Origin: Acanthochromis polyacanthus
Lineage: Eukaryota; Chordata; Actinopteri; Pomacentridae
Direction of reading: 5' to 3'
Assembly: GCF_021347895.1 (NCBI RefSeq)
Contig: NC_067123.1
Location: 38,117,571-38,181,570, forward strand
DNA length: 64,000 nt
Of this stretch, positions 50,001-62,280 are shown one piece after another (position 1 is the stretch's first letter; each line of letters opens with the position of its first letter). Under the pieces are notes generated by a model. The model did no database searches, had not been told where the DNA came from, and was given only the letters and a program-made list of their open reading frames with translations. Both the position numbers and the translations under genes were made by a program.

Positions 50001-51294
50001 GAAATAGTCTTTTGGTCAGTTTACAGGTCAGATACTTCGACTTCATTTCACAACCATTTTTTCCTCTTTATATATAATCAAACAAACATGACTTTGGTAA
50101 TTTTTTTTATTTAGCTTTGAAACTATAATCTAATCATTGTTTAATATAGGTGTATGCACACTCACAGACACTTCAAAAACACACAAATATTCAGGAGATG
50201 AGAAGACAAGAAACTCAATATGCATGACAATTTGATAATAAGAGGAAGATAACTGGATTTGAATATTTAGCATCAGCTAATCTCTACTTTGGAGGTAGTT
50301 TCTGAGGTGGAACCTGCTTTCATTAGGTGACTGGAAACTCTCATGGCTAACATGCTAAGAACTGGTGCAAATTGGTCCCAGAATTCCACCCAGTTTCTTT
50401 ATTTTTGTGTCGAGCTTGTAACTCCAAGAAGGCTCACACGAAGCTTGCATATTGATTCGAGGAGGGAGGGCGATGGGAGAGGAGGAGGGTGAGGAGGAAA
50501 GGGAGAGGAGAGCGAGCTGGCTGTGCTGTGAGTGCAGGGAGTAGACAAGCAGAGCGATTCTGACAGGCTGTGTCTGCACAGTTTGTTCTCCAATAGGCCC
50601 ACACAGAGTCACCAGTGGGGCGCGCATATGCACACACTCACAAACGTACACTATTAGAATCGCACACACAAATAAGACAGTGTCAGTCTCGTTCGCTCTC
50701 GCGCACAATCGCGGATACACACAGTGTCGCAGGCTTACACGCAAACACGCACGCACACAAAGTGAGAAGAGAGGCGAGCTGAGCAGAGGAAAAGGGTTGT
50801 GTTTCTTTTCTTTTCTTTTTTTTTTTTGAACGCGTTCCTCCCAAGGCTTCAGTGCTGGGGAAATGGAGCTATCATGACAAGGGATGAAAGAGCAACAATG
50901 GTTTCATCACTTTCCCTCATGTTTCACTGCACCGTGAAAAAGAAGCTTCCAGCGTTCTCATCCGCCCGTTAGGGAAAACATGCCGTGCATTATATCAAGA
51001 GGGGAGGCTCAAGAGTGAGTGAGTGAGTGAGAGGCAGAGAGGGAGGAAGCATCCCGTCTCAGCAGCCAGTGAACCACACTGATGCATCAGCGGCAGATAT
51101 TGACGGTTTTGATGGTCCAAAGACAGTAGTGTGTATCGATCCTGAAAACGTCCCTGTGTTCTGTTAGTGTTTATTGATACTGTACTTCTTTCATTCCTCT
51201 TTTCTGGCCGTGATGTCCTCATGTCACCTCTGGCTGAACCACACCCTTCGTTCTTCCTCTGTTTTTATTGCTTCTATATGTGCTTTCCTTCCGT

Positions 51295-52342
51295 CTGTCC
51301 TCATGTTGTACTTTCTGTCCTCATGTTATACATTCTGTCTTCATGTTGTACTTCCTGTCTTCATGTACTTTCTATCCTCATGTTGTACTTCCTGTCCTCA
51401 TGTTGTACTTTCTGTCCTCATGTCGTACTTTCTGTCCTCATGTTGTACATTCTGTCTTCATGTTGTACTTCCTGTCCTCATGTTGTACTTCCTGTCCTCA
51501 TGTTGTACTTCCTGTCCTCATGTTGTACTTTCTGTCCTCATGTTGTGCTTTCTGTCCTCATGTTGTACTTCCTGTCCTCATGTTGTACTTCCTGTCCTCA
51601 TGTTGTACATTTTGTCCTCATGTTGTACTTCCTGTCCTCATGTTGTACTTCCTGTCCTCATGTTGTACTTCCTGTCCTCATGTTGTACATTCTGTCCTCA
51701 TGTTGTACTTCCTGTCCTCATGCACTTTCTGTCCTCATGTTGTACTTTCTGTCCTCATGTTGTGCTTCCTGTCCTCATGTTGTGCTTCCTGTCCTCATGT
51801 TGTACTTCCTGTCCTCATGTTGTACTTCCTGTCCTCATGTTGTACTTCCTGTCCTCATGTTGTGCTTCCTGTCCTCATGTTGTACTTCCTGTCCTCATGT
51901 TGTACATTCTGTCCTCATGCACTTCCTGTCCTCATGTTGTACATTCTGTCCTCATGTTGTACATTCTGTCCTCATGTTGTACTTCCTGTCCTCATGCACT
52001 TCCTGTCCTCATGTTGTACTTTCTGTCCTCATGTTGTACTTTCTGTCCTCATGTTGTACTTCCTGCCCTCATGTTGTACTTCCTGTCCTCATGCACTTTC
52101 TGTCCTCATGTTGTACTTTCTGTCCTCATGTTGTGCTTTCTGTCCTCATGTTGTACTTTCTGTCCTCATGTTGTACATTCTGTCCTCATGTTGTACTTCC
52201 TGTCCTCATGTTGTACTTCCTGTCCTCATATTGTACATATTGTCCTCATGTTGTACATTCTGTCCTCATGTACTTTCTGTCCTCATGTTGTACATATTGT
52301 CCTCATGTTGTACTTCCTGTCCTCATGTTGTACTTCCTGTCC
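51295..52342 (+). repeat. 20-bp minisatellite, about 53 units
   Basis: The tandem unit is TCATGTTGTACTTCCTGTCC with variants: TTTC or ATTC for TTCC, GTGC for GTAC, and several 17-base units missing three bases. I count about 53 units. The 20-bp period is not divisible by three, so every forward frame reads through as a 20-residue repeat and three overlapping long frames appear; none is a gene. The array ends about 237 bp before exon E. Confidence 0.97.
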
Positions 52343-52579
52343 GCCCTCACACCCTTTTCTGTTTGTGTATTTTCTTTTTTTCTCGTGTATGTTTGTATTG
52401 TCTTGTCTGTCATTTATATGTGGACAACCTCCTAATAGTTGTAACTTTTGCTAGGATCACATGAAGTTTCCGTATTGAGTCGGAGTAGGACTTTCTGCTT
52501 GAGCGTTCACCACCTTCATCCTTTCTCCTGCTCCGTCCTTCATCTCACCTCGGCCTTATCTTTTGCCTCCTTCCTCCAG

Positions 52580-52690
52580 GGTGCAGTGATCACGCCAGCC
52601 ATGGACCACACTATGTCCATGCAGCCTGCCAGCATGATGGGGCCTCTCACCCAGCAGATGAACCATCTGTCCCTGGGCACTACAGGAAGT
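52580..52690 (+). CDS. rbms3: rbms3 exon [13 protein letters not shown] segment
   Basis: A 111-bp exon, 37 codons, [14 protein letters not shown] through [11 protein letters not shown], phase 0 at both ends. The acceptor is CCTTCCTCCAG and the donor AGT|GTGAGT. Its Met/Gln-rich wording is the family's most conserved C-terminal block; [16 protein letters not shown] is the RBMS3 form (RBMS1 has SPLAQQMSHLSLGSTG, as I recall). The segment belongs to the disordered tail; no enzymatic motif is expected. Being symmetric, it could be skipped in frame. Confidence 0.97.
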
Positions 52691-53449
52691 GTGAGTACTC
52701 CTCATTGTGATACAAACACCTCCAAGTTGACAAAGAAGAAAAAATGCTGATGCACTCAAGGAGGATAACTTCAGTTATTACTGTGGGATTGCAGCAGCTA
52801 GATTTATGAGACACCGGTGGACATTTCTCTGGGTTGCGCCTCTTACACTGCTCCACTCTGATAGATGGACAAAGTGCTGAAACTTCACCTTCTTCTTCTT
52901 CTTTATGCTTTTGTACTGACAATACTTCTCCTAAATCAGGCCAAACCCTTCTGATACTGTCACACAGATAACATCGATCAATTTGTCTATCTATGACTAA
53001 GCAAATCTTGACAGGCATCATTTATCTACTCTTTTAATGCAGCAAGGGCAAATCTTGTTAGTAATTTAAGATATCCAATAATAATCTATCCAATAATTTG
53101 ACCTCATTCATTTCCTGTGGGACCTGAGCGAATCTTGGGTTTCTTTTTGTGTCCAGATGAAAAGAATGGAACAGAAGAAAATGGGAGGAGTTAGAAGCTT
53201 TAACAGATTCAACCAAGCAATGCAGTGGAAGCAATTACTGTAGAGTTTACCAGCCGAGGATACATCTGTAGAGAAGATCATTATTTTAACTTTAGGGATC
53301 TTTTATTTCTAAGACCCTGAAACATAAAAATTTGAATTCCCACCTTGCGTATGTTTTAGCAACCAGTCTAGTTGGACTTTCCATCCACTTCTTCCCCCGT
53401 CACTTAATTATGGCGTTGAGTAACGAGCAGGAAAGTGTTTTTGCAGAAC

Positions 53450-53745
53450 ATTATGAGGTCACAGTGGAGCTGATCTTTGATCTTATGGATGTAAAATGTC
53501 ATCACCTCATTAGTTCCCGCTATCAGACGTGTGAATTTAATCAATACTTGGGTTATGGACAAAAACATGTTCTGTGAATCCGCACTGACCTTGACCTTTG
53601 ACATTTGACCTTTAACCTTTGAAAATCAATCTATCTAAGCAGTTAAAGTTGATGTTTGCACCAAATTTTAAAGAAATTTCCTCAAGGAGTTCAAGAGTTG
53701 TTGTATTCATCAGAATGGCACAGTCAGATGGAAACATAGCGCCAA
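53450..53745. mobile_element. Dispersed repeat with TGACCT half-sites
   Basis: Wording such as TATGGACAAAAACATGTTCTG, GACCTTGACCTTTGACATT, and TTTGCACCAAATTTTAAAGA followed by TTTCCTCAAGGAGTTCAAGAG is that of a frequent fish interspersed repeat. Boundaries are approximate. It carries an array of nuclear-receptor-type half-sites at 53586-53622. Confidence 0.6.
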
Positions 53746-56700
53746 CCGTAGCTGCTGTCATGTGTCTCGTATCATTGGAGAATGCTGGTTGTTTGCAGAG
53801 AGTTTATCCTAGAGTAAGCAAACGTGGAGTGGTTGGAGGTAACACTGTACAGTTTGTTCTCTTCCACCACTTGTCTCGCTCTGGTAACTGTGGCAGCCAT
53901 GCTCATGAACACTGCTCCATAAAGCTGGGGAAACTTTCTCTGAGCTACGGACTGGTGCCCAGAGACAAAAAATTAAACAAAATTATTAACTGTATTCGTG
54001 ACACTGCCCTGCTTTGAGTGTAGATCTGTTTTGGTTTTGGTAAGTGCTCAACTTCTGATTATTATTTTACATGAAACCATGAAGACTTCAGTTTGTTGCT
54101 GGGAGACCTGAGAAACATGTTTCATGCTAATGAGATGATGTTGTGGCTCATTTAGACTGTTCACAGCATTACATCACTTTTGGTGAAGGCAAATGGGCCA
54201 GAGTTCATTTAAATTTTTAGATTTGTCCAACTTATTTAATTCTAATTTAACCCTGGACGTTGTGCAGCTGTTTGTTGTGTTTCATACTGTGGATGTAGGC
54301 AGCTAGTCAGCGAATAGTACAGATGGGAGCAATATTAAATGAAGGAATTTGTTTTTGTGTAACTTGGTGGTTTCCAGAGAGAATTTTCACTTTGAAAAGA
54401 AGCGTGAAAAGTCACCATGGTCACCGTTAAATAGATGTTCAGACCAGGTTCAAAAACATCAACTTTTTTTTTTTTTTTTTACCGACTGTTTAAAGACACA
54501 ACATTCACATTCAGACCAGGTTTCAGCAGGATTTTCAGTAGTGAAAATATTCACTCCCTAATGTGCAAATAATAACCCGTTTTCATTTTGGAGTGACAGT
54601 AAAATACATCTATATCTAATAAGGAAAACAACAACGTGAGCAGGAATCAGTATTCTCGTTCTTGCTAAGCGTCCTAAGCTGCTGAACTCACCAGATGTTG
54701 CAGAGAAGTCTACAAGTCACAGGCTTGTACTGCTTATATTCGAGGGGCAGAGGCCACATTCTACCTTCAGAATCGTCGAATCTTTAAATCCTAAGTACAT
54801 GCATGCTACACCAGTAAGCAAAGTTTCACATTTTACATTAATGTATGCAGCTGCCCACAGTATGTTATACTGGAAGCTTCTTGTTGGCGGCCTGTAAAAT
54901 TCCATATTCATAATATTTTATATGAAACATTAGATGTGCCCAGATTATGTTTTTGTCTAAACTACATTGGTGGTGCAGTTTGACTTCAGAGGTCTCCATT
55001 ACAACTGAAGAAACTAACAAAGCAGCAGAACAAAGTTGTGTTTTGTGGCACGTTGATGTTGTAACTGCATTTTAGTTTGTTCAAAAGAGAGTGAACAGAG
55101 ATCTTAGTCATCCAGAGTGAATATTTCAGCCAGAAAACGATGTTGGAATCCCAATTTGTGCTAACTGGATTATCTGTAATTTAGCTTTCTAATAAATCTA
55201 TTGTGACTGAGGTGTCAGTGATCTTAAAATGGTTTGATTAACTCATGAACACTGTCCACTCATCATTCAGTCATTCGTAACTATTAACTATCGATTAACG
55301 TGTGAACGTAGAGTTACTTTTAAAGAGGATTCAATTGTAAATGTGCATGAAAGTTGATGTCATTTTATTAGATTTAACGTAATAATAACACTAACTTTAG
55401 TTAAAATACAATTTCATAATGTGTTTTTTGCCATTTGGATAGAAATGTGTAGAAATGCCAGAAAAACATTCATATACTTGCAGTCTTTTGGAAAAGTCTA
55501 TTGTGTCTATTTTGTCTCCTGTTTCTTCAACAAAATTAAAACCAAATCCAGTCATATCTTCATATCCGATCTTCATTTCCTTATTTGTGACCAGCTGTTA
55601 TTCCTTTTCACCTTATCAGTGCAGACATGCAAGATATCTAAAAGTCTCCATCTGCTCTGAAGAGGTGAGACAGAAAATTGAATGTTTAGAAAGAAAGCTG
55701 CAGGTGTCCACTGCACTGTTGGTGCAGGTCAGGACGACCAAGTTGGAGGCTTTTTATCTCGAAGGAACATTGTTCATTTAGTTCAGAAACAAAGTACACA
55801 CAGAGCAGGGGAGAGATTTTACATTTCCTTTCAAGGAAGCCAAGCCTTCTTAGACTGTCGCCACATGTGCTCAGCCACGGAGCTGCCGTATCATTTGTTT
55901 TACACTGCATGCGTTCACCGCCAAACATTGAGAGAGCATATTTCCTCCCTGATCTTCCACATTAAACAGATTTCCTGTGAAGCTTAACAGTGTGACAGGG
56001 CTCTCTGTTCTCCACCTTCCTCACTTTCACCCTCTATTTTCTGTTTCTGTCTCACACTTTGCGTCTCCCTCACTCTCTAAATCACACATCAAATCTATCA
56101 CTCCATCAGTTTCCCTTATTGCACACGCTGCCCCCTAAACCATGAACTCCCCCCCGTTTCAGGATCAAGTCGACTTAGAGGTGTCACACAGTTCTGAAGC
56201 CTGACTTCCTGCCCTAACCCTGCTGCCCGGGGGCAGGCAAGCAGACAGCTTTGCTCCAGCACTGCGTTTGATCTCTCTGTGTGTGTTTGTGTGTGTGATT
56301 GAAACAGTGCTGTATTGTACAGTTACCCATGTGTTTCCAGGTGAGCTGTCAGCGATTGTGACGCCATGTTGGCTCTGTCATGAATGCCCCCTCCCTAATC
56401 TGCCCCAGCTGTGCTAACAGCCAGGATTAGAGACGGGCTAATCTATGATGATGGCTTCTGATGTTTGATGGGTTGTATTATAGGAGAAAGTGGGTTAAGG
56501 CACTCTCCTTCCTTTTTTCGTTTCTGGTTTACCCTCTCCGCCTCTCCCCTTTTGCTTAGCTTTCCCAAGGCAACGTGCTCTGTAGTCTAACTTCTACACA
56601 CGGCATGCCACACTTGATCATCAGTGGGAATTGAGACATTTTTCCGGGAAAGCTGATTCTTACGCCAGATGTGAAATCCCTTTCATTCGGTGTGATTGGG

Positions 56701-59054
56701 AAAGCCTGTTAAAAGAGGGGTTAGTACCCAGGGTCTGTAACTATCTGCGTAGTAAACTGGACTTGACACTGCATACTCTTTGAGCACATTCCTCAAGTGT
56801 ACACACATGTGGCGAGGTTGTTTTCATTGCCCCGGCCGGTCACGTGACTTCGCCCTCGCCGCAGAAGAGCACCTGCAGAGAGCAGCGTCTCCAGAGTCAA
56901 CAACTTATCATGACTGCCTCTGGCCGCCGAAGGAGAAGCCACACCTCAGAATACTCTTGGCTGTTCCAGGGCTCGCTGCGGCTGTTTGTGTATGGCTGCG
57001 GCTTCCTTCTTCTCTCCAAGAAAAGAACCAAATGTTCCCAGATCGCCCCGAGCTGCGACACTGGTGTGGTGACCGTAGCTTTCCGAGAACGCCGTGTTAT
57101 TTTGCAGCGCAGATCAGCGTGGAGAGGGTCAGGCCTTAAAAAAGGAGTGGCAAGGAAAACCTGGGCTCACAACGAGGAAGCATGGACCAGAGCCGCCTGA
57201 TGGTCACTGCTTTGGAATTTAGCTGCTTCAACCAGAAAATGTTCTGTTTTCAACTCGCCCCGGCTCAGTTTGTGTGCATCTGACTTCAACAACTTGATTA
57301 CAGAATGCTAAAGAACCTCAGGCTTACTGTTTATGGATGGCACACATAAACATGCCATCCATGCTCCTCGCTGATTTATTTTACCGTGTTTGGTGCATAT
57401 TGCTCACTTACTGATTTATTTACCATCTTCCAGCTCTCACCACTTAACAGGAGTCTATCTGTCATGCCTTGTGTGCCTGTTAGTCGCTGTGCATGTGTGG
57501 ATATGCATATGCTCGCGTTGTCATTTTAGCGTGTGTGTCTGCATGTGTGTGTGTGTGTGTGTTTGCACGCCTGTCAGTGTCTGTGCTTGTGTGTGAGTGA
57601 TATAGTGTTTGACATGACAAGAGGTGACCTTCCCTCTGTGTTCTCCATCCTATTCCTGTCATGGCATGTAGAACCCGGGCCTCTGTTGTCATGGTGACAG
57701 TGGTGATTGACAGCTTCTGTGTCCCTGGAAGACAGATTTGTATGAAGTGCTTTCCTCTATTATCTGAGCTGTTTCCGTTGGTTTTCCGTGGGGCAGTTAA
57801 GGACAGTGTGTTTTTCTACATTTCCATAACTGCGCATGGTTATATTTAACCTTTACCCACGCGGGGGAAGCTAACTGAGCGTGCTCTTTCTCTTCCATCT
57901 TCAAACAGAAACACATGTTGACACCTGGGTGATCCCCGGTATCACTGAGTGGTTTGGTCCTTGCAGGACCTTGAAGATAATTGTTGAGGGAGGAACAACT
58001 CTTTTATGGCATTTTAAAATTTTACAGTGTATTTTAAATGTGTTTAAAGCCTCGTATAACTTCGCCTGGAAGTTTTATTCCTCATAACTTCAAGGAACAA
58101 GCTCTAAATTTAAAGTCTGTCTTGTCAAAAAGGTGAATATCAAATTAAATATACAAAATTAAAATGATTAGACTAATAGAGTACTACTATACTTGAAGAA
58201 ATACATTTTTAAAATATTACCTGGACGTTTTCACTAATTAAAAGAACAGATTTTTGTTTAATTGTTTATGTATTTATCCTCCAGTTGTTTTATGCTAAAT
58301 CATTCTTTAATTCCCAAAAGGGCATTTATTGTTTTTAATGGTGTATTCGTAGTGGAAAAATAGTAATTTTTTTTTGGTAATTTAATGGTATACTCCTAGT
58401 ATAAAACCAGCTATTTTTAAATAAATTCAAAAATTAGCAGAAAATGTACTCGCAGGTCATTATCTAGAGTTTGTCCTGTAAATAAAAAAGAAAGTTTTCA
58501 GTTAATTTGTGGTTAATCGACTGTACATACAAGAAAACAATGTGTCAATAGTTTACCTACAGTAATAAAGCTTTTCTGCTTGTGAATTATATACCTACAA
58601 TGCCAAAAAAAGTCTTCAAAAAGAGTAACATTTTTAAATACAGATCTGCTGTGATTTAAAAAAAAAAGAAGTTATTTTTAAAATTATATATCTTTCACAT
58701 TTCCATATAAATACAAAAGTAAAATAAAATAAAAAATGTTTCTATCTCCATAATTATTCCAAGTTTGCTGATTTATTACAAGGAGTGGATGACAGCTATA
58801 TTAAAAGTGCCTTGTAGAGTTTTCCTAAACGCAAGGAGAGTTTATTATTTTTTCAGTGTTACTGGCCCTAATGCATAATGTTTATCCATGAGTTTTACCA
58901 AACATCAGTGGAGTTTAGTGAAATTATTAGCAGCATTTAATAAAATATCGCCCAAGCGTGCATGTCTTAGTCAGGGACCCATTTGTTTGAAGATAAAAAC
59001 AATTGCTCCATATATCTCCACCAGTTGTTAAAAGCTCCACTTTAATAGTAAAAT

Positions 59055-59905
59055 CAATCTATCCATTATCTTCTGCTGATCTGTGGTTATGTCTCGGTGG
59101 TAGCAGACGTTCCTTTCCCCAGCAGCATCGTCTGGTTCCTCCTGGGGGATACCAAGGTGTTCCCAGGCCAGATGATATATGTAATCCCTCAGTGAGTTCC
59201 AGGTCAACCTTGGATCTTCTTGCCCAGAAATGATTCGAAGGAAGGCGGCCATGATGCAATTAATCAAATGTCTGAACCACCTCAGCTCGTTCCTTTTGAT
59301 GCAGAGGTGCAGCAACTACATCCAAGTTCTCTCCGGATGTCCAAGCTTACCACTCTAAACACTTACGTCCTGAATTTTGTTCTTGTGGTCACTACCGAGT
59401 GCTCATGACCATAGCTGAGGGTTGGAACATGCATCTACTGGTAAATCCAGTGCTTTGCCTTCCGGTTTAAATTCCTGTAAACCATGACTGTTTGATGCAA
59501 CACCTGAATTACTTCTGATGCTGCCCCAATCCACCCATCTCAAGCTCCATTTTCAGGTCACTTGTGAACAAGATCCTGCGATATTTAGACTCTTTTAAAC
59601 CCAGTAGGAGTGATCCATCAGCTTCAAGCAGAGAACCAGACATGGACGAACTGACTCTCATCTCGGCGCCTTCACACTCGGCTTCAAACTGCCCCAGTGA
59701 ACGCTAAACGTCACGGTCTTATGATCAACAGGATCCGAGACATGCAGCAACCTCTGCAGAGTCCAGCACCCACCGGAAACATGTTTGACTTTGTGCCGAG
59801 AATACGAACACAGCTCTCAGTTTAGTGATACAAGGACCAGATGGCTCATAGGCCTTCTCCAGGTCCTCAAAACACATGTGGAATAGCGAAACAGCAAATA
59901 CTGAA
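59055..59905 (-). pseudogene. Decayed LINE reverse transcriptase, minus strand
   Basis: Read on the minus strand, the part nearest 59880 gives MCFEDLEKAYE, equivalent to the reverse-transcriptase motif A block CFVDLEKAFD. Nearer 59300-59100 it gives ELRWFRHLI and, after more sequence, LAWEHLGIPQEEPDDAAGER, equivalent to the C-terminal RWRDYVSRLAWERLGIPPEE block of a common fish LINE. The region that should hold the catalytic ADD box (about 59735-59770) is deleted or unrecognisable, and stops and frameshifts are frequent. It is an old, 5'-truncated, internally deleted copy. Confidence 0.85.
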
Positions 59906-60701
59906 ATAGCCACATTATGTAAAGTCAAAGCATGCTGGGAATAATGTGTTTAAAGAAGGGACTGATTCTGTCAGTATGAACCTCTGCCGGCAGGGTCTTA
60001 GCAAAGCCGAGGGACGAAGATATGAAGAGCTTTTCATAGTAAAGTGGTACAGCAGTGTGATTCACAGCCGCTGGTGTGCACTTCCAATAGTTCCCATCAT
60101 GTTGGAGCCCCACAGCTAAGATCAATAGTCATCAGAGCCCATCCCCCCCACGCTGCACTGCCATTAATAACCCACACTGAGTAGCTGGATGCTCTCGCCT
60201 TGACCAACTGTTATCCTTCACCTTGCAGATGATACAACAGAGCAGTGTGTCAACACAGAGACGATAGATAGTTGTGGAGACTGAGTGACAGAGCCGCAGG
60301 CGGATGATTTATTTGGACGTTTAGACATGTTAATGTGCTGTGCCACATTCCACCGATGGCAGAACTTGAATTTATAGAGAAATTCTGGTTGATGTGGAAT
60401 GCAGAACCCTAAACTGCCCCTTCATCCTTGGACCCACCAAACATAAGTTGTCCTATATGTCGCTGTGGAACAGAGGCCTAAGCCGCTGTGGTACCAGAAC
60501 AGTTCTGTCCCGTCTGTGCTATGGATTTTCATCCCGGCGTTGCTGCATTGCGGTGTGAATTTATACTGTAGTTATAGGTGTATGTCATGGAGAGTGATGG
60601 TGGAGAGAAGACTTAAGGAGTCTACTCACACCAGCCTCGTTAAGGAGCTATTCAGGCCTCCCGTTCATCAAACATACGCACACGCCATCTGCTTCAGGCG
60701 C

Positions 60702-60822
<121 letters not shown>

Positions 60823-61155
60823 CGCATGAGTGTCTATGTGTGGCTGCAAGAGTGAAACACCATTTATGGCCAATTAGGGATGCTTTATATTACCCAAACC
60901 TGTCCCCTGACTATGGACAGGGAAGTATTAAAAGAGTTGAAATTGGACAAAAATCATCTTTATCACCATAGCAACCCAATTCACTGTAGCCAGTCTTGAC
61001 ATCTCCCTGACTTGCCACGGCAGCGACTGCAGAAATATGCCCTGCTCATCCTGCCACATTAAATAGGTTAACAAATGGTTATGGTGGAAGGGAAAATCTT
61101 ATCTTATTAAATTTTCGTGTTAAATCTAATTTAAATTCTTTTTGCTGTCCTGCAG

Positions 61156-61260
61156 AGAAGTATAACATTTCAAGCGGACATTGTCCCCGTGACAGGGAGA
61201 TTTTGATATTGCTAATTATCTCCAACTCCCCCTTCATTTGCTTTCATGCAGGCCTCACAG
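61156..61260 (+). other. rbms3: Candidate alternative (poison) exon with nested 9-nt microexon
   Basis: Two 3' splice sites share one donor. Site 1: TTCTTTTTGCTGTCCTGCAG ending at 61155, with a CTAAT branch-like motif at 61126-61130. Site 2: CCTTCATTTGCTTTCATGCAG-type tract ending at 61251, with CTAAT at 61212-61216. Donor: CAG|GTGAGT at 61261. The long form is 105 nt and, in the frame left by exon E, reads RSITFQADIVPVTGRF then stops. The short form is 9 nt and adds Ala-Ser-Gln in frame before exon F. Splice signals are seen; use of the exon is inference. Confidence 0.35.
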
Positions 61261-61420
61261 GTGAGTTGACCGGATAAGTTAATGGGGAGGAGAGGCGAAG
61301 ACCTAAAGTCCCGGGGAAAATTGGTATGCACGGTTTGGATTCACCAGGGAGAAGGTCACTTCAACAATCTGATAGGCCCTTTTAGACGATAGCAAGTTGA
61401 AAGAGAGGCAGCGGGAGAGA

Positions 61421-61435
61421 GGGGGGGGGGGGGGG
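61421..61435 (+). repeat. 15-base G run
   Basis: An uninterrupted run of G within a purine-rich stretch (61396-61470). Confidence 0.97.
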
Positions 61436-62062
61436 AGTGACAGGAAGGTGAGAGGGAAGAAGGGATGACACAGAAAGGTAATGCGGTAATGTGTCAGGAG
61501 GTCTGGATATGCGCCCTCACCCCGTCCTGACTGTGACAGCCCTGAAGGTGTGATAACCTTAAATTCACATGCACAGACCCACACGGTCACGGTCACATAC
61601 GAACGCACACTAACATCCATCCCAGGGCATCCTCCTGGCCGTGTGTAGCAACGGTGGGGGAGTTAATCACCCATGTCCATGGCCTTTAGCTGCTCTCATT
61701 AGCGGTGAGCGGTGGAGCCGTACCCGATCCATTAGCAACGCTGCCGGTAATGACACTTCACCAGTACCGCCGGGCCCACGGCCAAGAAAGCCTTCGCAGC
61801 CCGGCGCAGCCCCTCCATTACCGCCTCCTACTGCATACTGCCGCCACGCTTTTTAGCACTGGCAGGGGGACTGAGAGGGAAAGGAAAAAATAAAACAGAA
61901 AGAAAGGGATTGTACTTCCCTTTTTCCTTGGTCCGGAAAGGCAGCAGGAAGATGGGGAGAGGGGGAGAGGCAGCCTGGTGGCTTTTATCTGGGATCACAT
62001 CCGTTGGCGCTGTACTGCAGCATTATCGTTCCAAGCCTCTTTGTCTTTGTCTGTCTTTCTCA

Positions 62063-62245
62063 GACACACACACACACACACACACGCATGCATGGATGTA
62101 TCCCACACACAGCTGCACAGGAGAGCCCATACATGCACAGTTGGACAGACGAATAGTGATAAGTCATCTTTTATGCACAGGCGTGTGCTAATTAAAAACA
62201 AGCACACACGCGGACAAATCAGGCTCGTACTGGTGCGCTTCTCCA

Positions 62246-62278
<33 letters not shown>
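62063..62278. repeat. Two (CA)n microsatellites
   Basis: CA runs at 62063-62085 and 62247-62278 flank about 160 bases of unique sequence. Confidence 0.94.

Positions 62279-62280
<2 letters not shown>

Larger units (their letters stand above)
36370..52579 (+). other. rbms3: rbms3 intron D-E (16.2 kb)
   Basis: The longest intron in the window, between ACA|GTAAGT and CCTCCAG|GGT. Contents: truncated CTGAACTCC element at 37244-37530, SINE at 37533-37722, nested repeats at 41431-42244, MITE at 47419-47867, (CA)n at 48440-48460, CT-rich tract at 48850-49020, CTGAACTCC element at 49367-50000, (GAGT)n at 51013-51031 and a 20-bp minisatellite at 51295-52342. Intervals 37740-41430 and 42250-47410 hold no repeat I recognise apart from pyrimidine-rich patches (44095-44230); one 186-codon minus-strand open frame at 45180-45740 is discussed separately. 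Confidence 0.9.

Noticed and set aside
51167..52464. Three overlapping open frames of about 400 codons each on the + strand
   Set aside because: They are translations of a 20-bp tandem repeat in all three frames; the identical repeated peptide in every frame shows the openness comes from the repeat unit lacking stops.
56780..57200. Two overlapping frames of about 118 codons near a CACGTG box
   Set aside because: Overlap in different frames of a GC-rich patch; no recognisable domain, no start context or downstream poly(A) signal.
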